From NCBI RefSeq assembly GCF_000203795.2, contig NW_006281107.1, positions 382,965 through 446,964 on the forward strand: 64,000 nt of DNA. The letters are read 5' to 3'. The stretch comes from Batrachochytrium dendrobatidis JAM81 (Eukaryota; Chytridiomycota; Chytridiomycetes; Rhizophydiales). The notes beneath the pieces are model-generated. The model had not been told where the DNA came from, searched no databases, and saw nothing but the letters and a program-made list of their open reading frames with translations. The translations under genes were made by a program, and so were the position numbers. Within the stretch, counting starts at the first letter, position 1; the number at the start of each line of letters is the position of its first letter. This document shows, piece after piece, positions 1 to 12,243 of this stretch.

Positions 1-115
1 AGTATGACTGGACCAAGTTGCTAGATTAACTGTTTGGTACAACACAGTGGTTTGAGGCCCACTTGCTGCTGATCAATCAAATCAAACCCACTACATTTTA
101 CCAAATAACAAAACT
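1..115. other. 3' flank of the NSUN5/Rcm1 gene
   Basis: Short left edge of the window, downstream of the minus-strand methyltransferase stop codon. I see no coding signal here. Confidence 0.4.
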
Positions 116-1988
116 TTATTCTTTGCGGTTTCTTTTTGTATTGTGTTCTTTTGGCTTGTATGCATTTGTTTCAGAATTGCTTTCGTTAGAATGCGTCCTA
201 CGTTTGTTTGAATCAGTGGATTCAATTGGTGCAGGCTCTTTATTTTTCTCAAAAAGCGCTACAAAAAATCCAATGGTTCCGTCTTCTTCGGGGAGCGCAC
301 GAATAACACGATCGGCTATAAAACAAATAGGGTCAAGAAAACAAATTTCCAATAGTATTCTATGCAGTTCAAATCAAATAATGGTCACATACCATTTTCA
401 ATCGATCCCTCTAAACCGCGACGATGCCATTGAGGAAATACATTCTCTACTAAACTAAAATTGGTATTTTCTTGTAGACAATACTGTACCACGTCCTCAT
501 TTTCAATCCGATTTCTGGAACAAGTAGAGTATACAATACGCTTGACTTTGGGGAATTTGAACGCATGAAGGATTACTTTTTTTTGAAAATCTGCCAATGC
601 ATTGGCTCGATCGTCAATTTCTTCTTGCTGTGTATCGGCTTTTGCATCTTTAGAATCTAAAAATGATAAATAGTATAAGTTTTTGTGAATGAATTACTAC
701 ACTTTATCCTGGCAAAGCATTCAAAACAGCTTTACTTTTGAGCAAATGATCCAAGCGACCAACAATCCCAGATCCAGAACACGATGGATCAAGTAGCACA
801 TATTCGACCTAATGTCAATCACAAATAGGGTTTAAGCATATCATCTTAAAAAGACAAACATCGCATTACGTGCCTTGCTGAACATGGGATCGAATGGATC
901 AGCATCCAAAAAGCTACCAAACTGAGGTAAAATATTTTTACAGCCAGCTTGGTGGGTCAGCCTTTGCAGTGTATCTAGTCGTGCTCGGTCTTTGTCAAAA
1001 GCATATATAGTGCCAGTGTTGCCTAATATCGCTGAAAGATGGGATGTTTTGTTACCGGGTGCTGCACATGCATCGATACATACAGAGCCTTTTGGAGGTG
1101 ACAGTATATATGCTGGGAAGCACGAAGCCTTGTCCTAATTGATTAGAAAGCATCACAACACTGTAGATATGAGCGATCGTGAACATTCAGATGGTAAATC
1201 AAAGTAAATAGCTGCTTACTTGAAGAACAATATGACCCTGAAGCAAGAGTTTATCCTCGTGTAAATCTGTGCTTGGTGGCAGCAAGAGTAGCTCAGGAAG
1301 ATGCTGATCCTTGATCATGCACATTGCACTACATTTTACACAAGACATCAATATCCTTGGACATGGCTGGAATAAACACGTATAGATGCAAGATCTTACG
1401 GATATTCAGGTTCATTCAGCTTTTCAATGGTGTCAAGTCGATAACCCTTTTTTTCGAAATGAGAGATAACCTGCTCCATATTTGTCTTGATGGTATTGAT
1501 GCGAACATAGCGAGGCAACACAATTGCATTTCGAATGTGCTCTGGAATGAGATCTTGATTATTCTTGCACTTGCGCTTTACTTTAATTTTAACCAGCTCT
1601 GCATTGAGTCTACTTTTGTGTCGCATAAGCATATCCTTGTATTTTCCAGCATTTTTTATGCCTTTTCCAAAAAGTAAATCATAGACGAGAACTGTTAGGA
1701 GAGGCTTGGCAAGTTTTTTTGGCTCAGACTTGCGAATGTCTGACGAGCAAATGATTTCTTCAATGACTTCTCGATCTATTAATTACTACGAATGAGATTT
1801 CTACTACAGCAATGAGGTTGACCACTCATTCACTCGGAATCAATAAACTTACATTTCAAGGTCTCGCACACTATACCATACACGAGTTTCTTGTCTTTTG
1901 GATCCTCTTTCATCACCAATCCCTTTATAGTGCCCTGTTTCTTATACAACTTTGTCAAGATATTCGAGGCTTTTTCATAGTAATGCAT
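116..1988 (-). CDS. RCM1: 25S/28S rRNA m5C methyltransferase, NSUN5/Rcm1 family
   Basis: Nop2/Sun-family SAM-dependent RNA cytosine-C5 methyltransferase; the NSUN5/Rcm1 branch modifies large-subunit rRNA in the nucleolus. At least seven exons: 1853-1988 (start MHYYEKASNIL), 1400-1775, 1220-1328, 874-1134, from 810, then exons ending at the stop at 116. Exon 2 carries the substrate-binding stretch LPRYVRINTIKT. The SAM-binding loop CIDACAAPGNKTSHL is near 1060. The two catalytic cysteines lie in DPSCSGSG (near 780) and YSTCS (near 530). The tail GTIGFFVALFEK is typical of the family. Phases agree across all junctions if the intron 811-873 is read as GC-AG. The start ATG lies 122 bp from the divergent PPR gene. 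The family is secure; NSUN5 rather than another NSUN rests on the N-terminal layout. Confidence 0.9.
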
Positions 1989-2110
1989 GATTTATTATTG
2001 GCTGCAAAGTGCTCGACCAATGGCAATAAATTATCAAGTTTTATCAAAAACAGTCACGTGGTGACCAAAGTGATTTTTGTCGAGCTTGAAGTTTTTACAA
2101 CGCTAGTTGG
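1989..2110. promoter_or_regulatory. Shared divergent promoter region
   Basis: Only 122 bp separate the start codons of the NSUN5/Rcm1 gene (minus) and the PPR-like gene (plus), so both promoters must fit here or overlap the genes. I see no clear TATA box. Confidence 0.4.
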
Positions 2111-4910
2111 ATGGTTGATGAACTTGCATTGCCGCCTTGGGAGAGATGGACTCCCGAGTCTCGACAGAAAGTACATTTCATTGATAGATATCGCATTGGA
2201 ACCACTCGATCTTTGTTAGATTCTTCAATTCACTCTCCAGCTGTTCACAGATTGCCTTTGACTCGACTTTATTCACATTCATTTATACCCATACCTGCAT
2301 CATCAGCATACATGCTCTTGCAATTCTACAGACCATATCAGCGTATACAAACAAAGTTGAAACCAAGTACAAAAATTAAACGATACAATTCAATCTCTTT
2401 TCGTCTGGCTCGTGCTGCTATTGTCACATCTCAGCTGGTCACTATACTTGCTGGAATAGATCTCTGCTTTGGTGCAAATATGAGGAAAACATTCCGACCT
2501 TTATTTAATCCATCTATTTGGTCAGGAAATTCTTCTGTAAATCCAAGTACTGTTGATGAGGGTATTGGCTATAATAGATATCCTACAATCGTCACTACAG
2601 TTGCACAGACAATTCATCATGTAGTCCGATGCGTTATAGACTTGAGCCATTCATGTCCTGCAAATAGGTAGATTTTGGTTTTATTGATGCATTGAAATCA
2701 TAACTTGACTTTTTAATCAAATATACTGACAGTTTATTTTCCTTACAAGACACGAAGCTATTGATCTAGTATCGCTCATCTTGCTTCAAGCTCGCGGGAT
2801 CGCATTGGCAACATTTATATCCAAACTTCAGTCATATTTACTTTTTAACTATAGTCAACTGTGTTACAATTCTTTTAAACCTACTTCTGCCTGTAAGAAA
2901 CAGGATTTTGATTTCCTGCCTCGGCAACACCACACAGCTCATCTGTCACATTCCAATCTGTCTGCAACTCTTTTTTCTTCATTCACGACATCCCCAATTA
3001 GATCTGGAGTATACCGATTTGGCAGCCTTATTTCACCCAGCATTTCTGGATATCAAAAAAGATTTTATTTTGGGTCTGTTCCTACAAAACCATTTGGGAA
3101 TTCAGCTCAGTCAGATACTGAATCTTTGACTACTTCTAAAGCACTATCTGACGATGGGGTTCACTTGGATTGCACGAGCGACAATGAATTAATCAAGAGA
3201 GTGCACAATCATTTACTAGTAGCTGATGTTGATCCAGCTATTGATATTCTGATTAACCATCTTAAAACATTTAAACACCCATCAGCAGCTAAACCTCTCA
3301 TTTCAGCATTGCTAGCGAGACTTGTTACAATACATCACTCAACAACAAACCGGTTTTTGTGTGCGCTGGTTATAGACTGGCTTTATTTACTAAATCAAAA
3401 GACTGCCAGTGCCCAGGCTGCTTCTGCAATAGTCCGATCTCTGGATAGAAACATTTGCATAGAATTTAATCAAAGCTGCTTATTGAAGCTTGTATCAATG
3501 CCAGTAGATAGTACGTCTGTGTATATTTCAAGTATTCTTATCGATCTTTTAAAAAAATCACTTTTCAGCGATCCTGCCAATACGAATGCCGCACAAAACT
3601 ATACACAAATGCTTATTCGATCCAGCCCAGATGATTCGTTTCAAAATATTATGCGACTGTTGATACAGCTGTGTAGTAAATTGAACTCTTCTGGTAAAAA
3701 TAGAGGCCATCAAGTGCTACAGATCCTGCTTGAGCCTGTTTTAAACCACGTATCGCATCTTGGTGAGCGTGATCGAATAGTTCAGATCCTCAAGTTAATT
3801 GGTCCTTCAAAATATGTTTTTTCACTTTCTCTAATACAAGGTATTATTGTGGGTTTACTCAAATCTAAATCACCCGAACTTGTACATGATATTTTGAACA
3901 TTCTTGACGAGGCCAAATGTCTACAGCACGTGTCGGTAGTCATTCCTCTAATCCAGGCTCTTCTTAATCAGCATCTATTTCTTTTGGCCGAGCAACTTTA
4001 TAAAGAAGCACATTCCATGCAGTTTGATGCAGAAGATATGCTTTTTATTACGAATATTATGTCGGCACACTTTTTAGCTATTGGCGATCTGACTACCATA
4101 ACTCAAGAAATTGATCGTCTCATTTCTCAAGGTCGATCGATTTCATGCCATTTGCTTATGATACGTCGAACCGAGCTTATTTGTAAATCACATACTCCAA
4201 GGGATGCATTTGAAGAACTTGTGCGATATAAATCAATGGGTGTACCGGTTTCAAGTGGCTCTTTAACACAGATTATGAACGCTTTGTACAAAAACAAGCA
4301 ATTTTCAGAAGTGATAGAGGTGTTTCATTCGTATAGTGCATTGGGACTCTCGCCAGATGTGGTATCATGTTCCATCCTCTGCAAGATTTTTGTGCTGAAT
4401 CAGGACAAAAATGGCTTAGATATGCTGCTTGGATATATGGCTGAAAAGGGTATCAAGTATGATACGATGTTTTACCAACAATTACTTTATTTTTATCAGC
4501 AATTTCCGTGTAACAAGGAGTCATTTAAATTTGTGGAGGATCTTCTGTTTCATCAAGTACCATTATACAAGGCAGCAACAAGAATACTTTTGAGCTGGCT
4601 TGTGAAAAATAAGGAAGTTCACTTGGCGCTCAAAGTGTGGCAAGACGGCCATAGACGGATGGTTTACTTTGATATCAACAGTGCAAAATCTCTCGCTGCT
4701 CTGTGTATGTATCATGGATTGGAGGATGCGCGAAGAAACGTGATTGTACAGTTCAAGGAGTCAACCTATCAGAAACAAGCATCGCAACAGCCTGCGCATT
4801 TCAACTACTCTTATATGCAAACTGAGATTGCTTTTGATGCCCACAATGATACTCGTCCCTCTGTCAAATTTTTTAGTACGCCAGACATGGAAAATATGAT
4901 TGATTCTTGA
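2111..4910 (+). CDS. Mitochondrial PPR-like helical-repeat protein
   Basis: Two exons, 2111-2667 and 2750-4910; phase is preserved across the 82-bp GT-AG intron and the product is 905 aa. The C-terminal half contains degenerate pentatricopeptide-type helix pairs, for example around 4200-4470 with phrases such as GLSPDVVSCSILCKIF and KGIKYDTMFYQQLL. PPR proteins of fungi bind organellar RNA in mitochondria and act in processing, stability or translation. The N-terminal 250 residues are rich in Ser, Arg and aromatics and look disordered; a mitochondrial presequence is plausible but not obvious. No specific orthologue is recognised. The initiating ATG is the first in frame and sits next to the divergent Rcm1 start. 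Confidence 0.75.
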
Positions 4911-5022
4911 TACAAATGAGGCTTTTAATTGGCATTTTATTTACTGATGATTGCAACATATAATACTACTAATGACAGAAATAGATTTAGTTTTAAACCA
5001 TTTAATCTAATTGACTTGTCCA

Positions 5023-6639
5023 TTATGTGCAAGTTGATCGAAGCTTCATGATGGCATCCATAGTAACCTCATCTGTAATGATTTCAACCGAGTTATTGAA
5101 GAACGTCCATCGCTTACGATCGTGTTGATGACCGTATAGATTATCTACCCGTTTAAGTAGATCAGGAATCTTGGATGCATCCTCGGTAACATTTCGAATA
5201 AACATCTTGATGATTTTTTCGGATTGGGTCTTGTCTATTTCATAATAGATATCAATGTCTTTTTCACCACTATCCCCAATCAGAATAAATTTATGATTGG
5301 GAAAGTCCTATATCGTATCAGAAAAATAGACCAGGTTGGCATCGCAATACATATGTTTGAAAGATATCTGTTATTGATTTTGTAAAACAGTACTATAATT
5401 ACCTTGAGGATCCGTACCAGCTCCGTGTTTTTATAAGCTCGCGTTGACAAGACCTCACGAACATTACGCAAGGTAACAGAGCCCTGTGGAAATGAAAATG
5501 TTTTAAGAAATGCAGAAATAGGCGAGTAGAGCTGGAATGGTCCTGCGCTTAAGTAGTGTATTGCAACGCCTTTGGCCGACTATGTTTATGTTAATACAAT
5601 GCATTATCAAGAGTTTAATTAAAGCCAAGCATGTGCAATTCAATCATCTAGTCTCGGTAGCAATTAGTTTAATTTTACCAAAAGATTGTAACAGTCTGAC
5701 ATTCCCCTGACCTCTTTTCCATCTTCTAAAAATGCAACTTTAGCGGCCAATCGTTTTCCAAGAAATACGGAGGAATCCTTGATTGTGTCGTCAATATCTG
5801 AAATGACTGTGATTCCTGTTGATGGGATCAATGTTATGACAGCCATGTCTCGAATTTCTGAATAATTAAACATGAAAAATTAAAAAGTTTAATTTTTAGA
5901 TGCATGAACTACAAGTCATAGTAGTAAAGCTTGGTTTTTACAAACATAAAATTCTGTCAACATACTCAAACATCTATTAGGAAGATATGCCATAAGTAGC
6001 AAACGAGTCCAGGGTTGTCTTTGGATAGAAGGATTTGACTCTAATTGAGCAGCCATCATACGATCAACAGCACTTTTTGGAACTCGCATCAAACAGCAGA
6101 ATCTTCCAGACGAATCTGTCACAATCTCCTCACCAATATATGTACCAGTATGTTCCTGCAAAGCCTTTTCATCCAGAGTCATAATGTCTTCATCAGTCAT
6201 AAGCTCATCTGGTGGATTGAGCACTGTAGATGAAGTGCCTACAGAAGGTTTTGCTATTCCCAAGACCACTAAACAAACAGGAGTATTTCGAAGAGGTTGA
6301 GCAAAGAAAGGCGATGTGCGATCACAGAACAGACTTGTGGATGCTTCACAATCAAGACTGCTAGGAGAGATCAGACGCTGACTTAGATTCAATAAAAACT
6401 GAGATCGCATTCCCATTCCAGCAGTACGATACAGCCAACCCTTGAGTACAAATAAAATGAGCACTTTATACTTGCACAACAGTCGAATGTTGTGTAATTC
6501 TTACTGTAACTCTTATCATCCAATCTTCAGAATGATCGTCAGTCATCCGTCCATAAGACTGAAACAAAGTAATATTGTCTTTATCCTGTAAAGTTGTTGC
6601 AGTTTGACTCAAGTCTGCAGATGTTGTTGCTTCAGACAT
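5023..6639 (-). CDS. APP1: App1-type phosphatidate phosphatase (DUF2183)
   Basis: Magnesium-dependent phosphatidate phosphatase of the App1 family, which in yeast links lipid metabolism to actin patches and endocytosis. Exon 1 is 6505-6639 (MSEATTSADLSQ...). Exon 2, ending near 5965, begins GWLYRTAG, the family's N-terminal beta domain. The catalytic HAD-like DxDxT motif appears as SDIDDTIKDSS near 5790. Downstream exons carry IHYLSAGPFQLY, GSVTLRNVREVL and FILIGDSGEKDIDIYYEI, all characteristic of the catalytic fold, then a short tail ending at the stop at 5023-5025. All acidic active-site residues appear present. The start lies 146 bp from the divergent SOSS-B gene. Exact borders of the exons between 5200 and 5700 are approximate. 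Confidence 0.88.
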
Positions 6640-6785
6640 TTTATCAATTATTACTGCAGTTGCTTGTCATTGAAGTCTTTGTCAGCGACACTCGAGTGGA
6701 TTGAATGGCTCGAACAAACCGCGACTAAACCCGTGACTTGCCTGAGGGATTCAATTTTTGTAACAATGAATTTCTTTATCTGACA
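6640..6785. promoter_or_regulatory. Shared divergent promoter region
   Basis: 146 bp between the App1 start (minus) and the SOSS-B start (plus), presumably holding both promoters. No recognisable box is seen. Confidence 0.4.
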
Positions 6786-8350
6786 ATGCAGAATACTACT
6801 GCAGTGGTGGGCATCGATGCTGTACGTCAGCTGTTGTCATTGAGACCAGGCATGAAAGATATTACTGTTCAATGTTTTGTCATTGACAAGGGTAAGCACA
6901 GATCACTGTGGGTGGTTTTGAAGACCTGTTTTCTACTATTGTTACATGCCAAACTACAATGGCTATAGGCATGGCACACGAGGCGTCTTAGATCGTAGTC
7001 ATGCTCAACTTGGTTATATCAAGATTGGTCATCGATTTCTAGTTTTGAACTGTAATGGGTTTAGTGCATTGACCATTCAGGTCTATATGATTTCTAATCT
7101 ACAATTATCTTGAATAATACAATCCATCACTACTTGGCTTGATTCAAATGGTAAATCTGAAATTCAAATCACAAGCGGATAATCCTATACAAATCAGATC
7201 TGGTGAGCTGCGGCACTGTTGGGTTGCTGATAATACAGCATCCATACTTGCAACAACAATGCTTCCTGAAGCCAAATACATAAACGAAGGTGTGAATTGC
7301 TTGTTATTTACACATGGATGTCGAGATGTTTGTCTGTGGCGGTTTCGACAAATACACTCTGATGATTTGCTCATCGTGTTTTCTTTAAATATATGGGCTT
7401 GCATTGCTATTATTTAGGAGATGTGTTGACCTTATCGAAATGGCAAGTATAACTCGAGTGGATCTAATCAGTCTGATTCGTTTATTTTCACGAGATACTA
7501 ATATATTTTGACTTTTGATTCTATAGCAGAGTATCGTTGCATCAAGGTCAAGTTCAGTTATTTATAGGCAAGATTGTGCGCATAGGCGAGTAAGTCTATC
7601 TTGACTGACTTATAAGCTTCTGCATCTAGTCCGAGTACTCATGATTGCTTTCGGTGCGCTTACAATCGAGTTTATTTTTAGATTTTCAATGGCATTCACA
7701 GACAGACCTAACATGTCACACATGGAATGGGGAGAAGAAGAAACAGGACAACCAGTATGTTACTGCATTTTTGGCAATACATGTATTTAGCGGCATAGTC
7801 AATGACTTGATCATATACTGATTTAAAATCATTTGTTTGATCCATATAAAATAGGTGCCTACGGCAGAGCTTGTGTATCACCACTGGGTATGCATCAGTT
7901 ATAAAATCATGGCTTTTCTATGTATTTCTAATTTTAAAAACCGTCTTTTACTTTCAACTCTAGGCCGATCGTCCATCCGAGCCAGTAGTAGTCAAAACTA
8001 ATCCTAGGCTTGGCCCCCAAAATAGATCATCCGAACCCATTGCGCGTAACTCACAGAATGACTCGAATCATCGGGGTAGGCGGCCGCCATATAACTCCAG
8101 AGGTCGGGGCCACACTATGCGATCTACATTTAATAATGACTCATCAGACAGTGCCCAATCTGGCCCTGCGTTTAGACGTGCCTTGCCAATGCAATCATCA
8201 ACACTACATCACTACCGTCCACCACGTCGGCAGTCGCAGATGTCTGCAAGGCAGTATCCAGATTCCTCTCATCAGCATCAAACTTCGTATGGTTTACAAT
8301 CAATTTCAGGTGATGATGAGTATAATAATAAGCGAAAGCGCTTGGACTGA
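6786..8350 (+). CDS. SOSS complex subunit B-like OB-fold ssDNA-binding protein
   Basis: Seven exons whose phases all close: 6786-6891, 7176-7289, 7418-7442, 7527-7589, 7682-7754, 7855-7887 and 7964-8350, giving 266 aa. Residues 1-120 form one OB fold resembling SOSS-B/NABP proteins: LLSLRPGMKDITVQCFV, then CWVADNTASI, GDVLTLSK, VQLFIGKIVRIGEFSMAF and the post-OB stretch MSHMEWGEE. The rest is a basic, RGG/PPY-containing, disordered tail ending in KRKRLD, a likely nuclear signal. SOSS-B binds single-stranded DNA in double-strand-break repair. The junction after 7442 is GC-AG (donor TG|GCAAGT); a GT donor 4 bases on gives the wrong frame. The upstream TTG-initiated reading was rejected in favour of the ATG at 6786. 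Confidence 0.85.
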
Positions 8351-9017
8351 AAGTGAATACCTTGTTTTTGGTTGGTGCTTTTCAACTATTTAAACACCTT
8401 GGTGGTGATCTAAACCCCCAAATTTTTGCTTATACAGCAGTAACCTAGCATAACTTTTCAAAAATATTACATCCAACCGAGTCTACAAAAAAGTCAGAGT
8501 TAGTGACAATGGGGATGAGAATAGAGATGAAAGATTTATTTTAGTTATACAAGACTCCACTTTCATTATGTTTAATAGGCATTCTAATAGCATCAAGCAG
8601 ACTGCTGTTGTGGCATTTTAAAAGTCTAAACTATCCGTAACATTGCACGATTGTCTTTAGGCTAGCCTAGACTCGGGCAGAACGCCATTTTTTTGTCAAA
8701 ACAAGATTGGCAAACAGTCGCCATTATATCAAATGAGTAGCATTGTCTTATATTTAATCGAAAGATGCAGCAAGTCTTTCATCAAAATGTAATGCAAATA
8801 TTTGTTCAAAAAACACAGCTTTGTTTAGTCAATCTGGCGAATTATCATTATACGAAACTGCGGTTTATTACGTATTTGGCACGAATAAGGTTGTGAGAAT
8901 ATCTGGATTTTCAGTAATACCCAGATACATACTTGATCCGCCTTACATAGACCATCCAATCTTGAAATTGTCCAGCCCTTGAATTGCAGCACTCATACAT
9001 TTGGATGATTCAACTTA
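8351..9017. other. Convergent intergenic region
   Basis: 667 bp of AT-rich sequence between the stops of the SOSS-B gene and the second PPR gene. It should hold both 3' UTRs. I see no coding, RNA-gene or repeat signal. Confidence 0.4.
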
Positions 9018-11662
9018 CTACCCTCGAGTAGTAGAATTCTTATCAGTGTGTGATTTTACAAGCTCTGGTACGTTTGCCAGCACCACTTTAGTATTTCTAT
9101 GATGGGTGGAACGATTACGATACGCTTCGGTGCGTTGAACCACTTTTGATCGCTCTTTTTGTTGTTTTCGACGCAACATAGCCATCGCATGTTCATCAAC
9201 CCCAAGAATGTTCCATCCCCACCAGCTTCCAGAAGGAACAGCTTTGAGTTTCAACATGTGCTGAACTTGTGATAGTGGATCAGTGATGGGTGGACAGAGT
9301 CCAAGTATGTGATTCATCAAATCCCATTGAGCATTGTCCGCATTCTGCTCGGCAATCTTGACAATCGGCGAGATATCACGAAAGTGGACTGCAGGTAGAT
9401 AGTAAGGGTATCGAAATAGAACAGTATCATATAGAACTTTGACTGCAGATTCGATTTTTCCTGCCCTGAATGTAAAAATATCAAAATAAGCAAGTTTAAA
9501 TAGGATTAAAAGCCAATCTGCATCAAACATGACCTTGTCTAAAGAAAAATCAAGTGTAGAGTAATGGTATACGACTGCCAAGTATAGACTTTTTAAGCAA
9601 ATGAAATAGTTTCAAAAAACAACTTACAATGCATATCCATTTGCCATTGTTAAATGCATTTTAAACATGATTTCGCGAGATCGCCCATGTTGAAGACGCA
9701 GCAGTTCTTTTTCTGTACGTGTCATTTTTTCTCCAGATTGCACATCCAACGACTTTTCCATTTCAGCATCCCATTCAAGAAGACTGTTCCATAACACTGT
9801 TCCTTGATCTATTGTATCTGATTGTCTCATTGCAAGAGTTATTAAGCAGTAATAGTTGGCTATGGATTTTTTACTGACAGAGTCTAACGTGTTCCAAAAA
9901 TCATAGGCACGAGCAAACGCATTGTGAGATGGATCAGTGCATAGCAGTTTCAAGTAGGCACTTTGTACGCGCTTGGTATTTTCAGTGTTATGAAGATGAT
10001 GTTGTTTTAGAAATATTTGCCATATGCTCTGTGCTTCATCAAGTAACGCTGCAGGTGAAGTATCTGTAGATTCAAGCAAGGAAATACTTGTTTCTGCCGT
10101 TGCTTGGCTATTATCAAAACTAGTTTCAAGATTAAAGTCTTTTGCTTGCTGTGTAGGATCAGAAGCTAGAGTAGGTGGTGCTGCTGTATTCGTTGATGGA
10201 TCCAAAAGCAAAGCTTTTTGAGTTTCAATTTTGATTGCTTTAGTATAGAGACGAAGCATGGATGCATAAATATACTCGTCTGGAGATATACGATTGAGTT
10301 GAATCACATCAGGATTGGAGCTAAGTGGCTGCTCACGCATACGCTCTACGATATCGTTCCAAATCAAACGACCTCGCAAGATATCACCAAATCTGGCAGC
10401 TCCCGACAAAATGACATTGTATGTACGAATGGAAGGCACAAAACCACTTGCAGCCATTTGTTCCAGCAGGACAAACGACTCGTTATAATAATCGTGGCGG
10501 GAAGAGCAGGCTTGAATTAAAGAAGTCAGCGTGTATTGCGAAATCTCTAATCCACGCTCAGACATTTCCTTGAACAAGTCGATTGCTCTTTCTGCATCTT
10601 CTGTTTTTGAACAAATGTGAATCATCAAATTAAAAGCAACAGCATCTGGAAGGGAGATTTCAGTGCGCATAAAATTGAACGTCTTCCATGCTCGAGCAAA
10701 GTCTTTTGTTTTGGCACATCCGTTGATGAGTGTGGTGTAGATAATCTGGTTGGGTTGGATATTTTTGCTCTTCATTTCATGGTACAGTTTGAATGCACCG
10801 TTTAGATCGCGTTTGGCAACGCATGCATTAATCAGTGTAGAGAATGAAACAAGATCTGGGAATATTCCTGCGGTTTGCATTCGAGAAAAAACAGCCACGG
10901 CACCGTTTAAATCACCAGCACGAGAGTAAGAATCAAGGAGATGGTTATATGCAACAACATCAGGCGTTAATCCAACTTTTTCAATGTGATTGAATGACTC
11001 TAGTGCTTGCTTTGGTCGTTTAGCAATAGCATTGATATGAATGAGCTGAGTAAGCTGTGAAAGTGTTGGAGTGTTTGTTTTGTTTTTCAGAGCACGTTCC
11101 AAACTTTTGAATTGGTTTGTTTTCTTGGAAAGCTTTTCAGCTTCAACATCTTTTAATGACAGGTGTAGGGATTGCAGATATTCCGGACTGAGTTTATGAG
11201 AGACGGATGCTGCTGGTCCTGATTTAGCTTGAGATGCGATTGGAGTCTTTAGAGCTTTGTATAGTATATCTATATCGTCTGTAGTGACTTGAACATCCAA
11301 CTGGAGATTATGATTGTCCAAGAAAATTATCACAGCATGCATTCATATATTTCAAAAATATCAATTAGCAATCATTGTAAAATAAGAGAATTTGACACAT
11401 TCCTCAACTCATTAGGTAATGGATATGATGCAGTAAAGGATTTTGGAGTATTACTGAATTTATCAACTAACCGACTTGCCTCTTTTTGGACTGTGGTGAC
11501 TTTCATGGATTCGGGAAATACGTGTGAACTGTGTCTTGTTTGTAATTTGGATCCAAAGGTTAAATATCTATATGGCGATCTGTTCAATTTGAATGCTGCC
11601 ATGCCATACATTACAGTTGGTCTAGAAGTCAATGATTTCAGCATTTGGCTATTTTGCAACAT
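9018..11662 (-). CDS. Mitochondrial pentatricopeptide repeat (PPR) protein
   Basis: Canonical PPR protein. The first exon (from ATG 11660-11662) encodes a basic, Ser-rich mitochondrial-type presequence (MLQNSQMLKSLTSRPTVMYG). It probably joins the main exon through a short intron between about 11342 and 11400, where the donor is weak. The main exon, ending at about 9628, holds at least six good 35-residue repeats with the classic TPDVVAYNHLLDSYSRAGD, FPDLVSFSTLINACVAK, QPNQIIYTTLINGCAK and LPDAVAFNLMIHICSK signatures (about 10980-10600). A last exon from about 9471 adds a conserved-looking segment GSWWGWNILGVDEHA and a basic tail. The expected role is mitochondrial RNA binding. A MITE-like copy lies directly upstream. 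Confidence 0.85.
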
Positions 11663-11709
11663 TATTGAAAAATATTCGTACCAGAAAAAACCAGTATACT
11701 ATCGTACCC

Positions 11710-12135
11710 TCAGGAATATTTACAATGCAAAATAAAACAATTCTGTATTCTTGCTGAACATTCTCAAGTTTTTAATCGAAACCAAACGATAATTTTGAAC
11801 AAAAACCTTCATTTGACAGTCTAGATTGTACAATCACAACAATCCAAATATTGGGTTTAATAGTTGTCAAATTCCTATATCTTAAACTCATAAATACACT
11901 CTAATCCAAGAAAAAAAATGATTGCATGCTTCAAGAATACAACAGTTGTTTCCATACCAATCATTCAATATTTGAATAAACTGTCATATCGACATTCGTT
12001 CAGTTGCTTATACAAAAAGAACCAATCAACTAAAGAATTTAAAAACATAATTTGTCCAGTGAATTTGACATTCATCATTTCATGACTGATTTATGTATTT
12101 TGACAATTGGTGTTTACATGAATACGGCAGTAAAA
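11710..12135 (+). mobile_element. MITE-like element, copy A
   Basis: The right terminus at 12113-12134 reads TTTACATGAATACGGCAGTA, matching the family terminal inverted repeat. The left end near 11710 is degraded but keeps the subterminal AAAATAAAAC and CTGTATTCTTGC blocks seen in copy B. Internal blocks (TATACAAAAA, CAATCAACTAA, TTGTCCAGT, TTCATCATTTCATGACTG) are shared with copies B and G. It fills most of the region between the divergent PPR and DUF885 genes. No coding capacity is seen. Confidence 0.65.
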
Positions 12136-12243
12136 TATTAATGTTTTGTGGCGTATAAAGTTGAAGACGAATCTGAATACGGCGGCAAATACTTGGCTAT
12201 TAGATTTTATTGCATCCTCCTATTACGACCATTGCTTGTTAGA

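Noticed and set aside
63..458. 131-codon plus-strand frame at the left edge
   Set aside because: It lies antisense to the well-supported NSUN5/Rcm1 exons and starts with a non-ATG codon.
11289..11735. 148-codon plus-strand frame
   Set aside because: Antisense to the PPR gene's first exon, whose mitochondrial presequence and PPR frame are much better supported.
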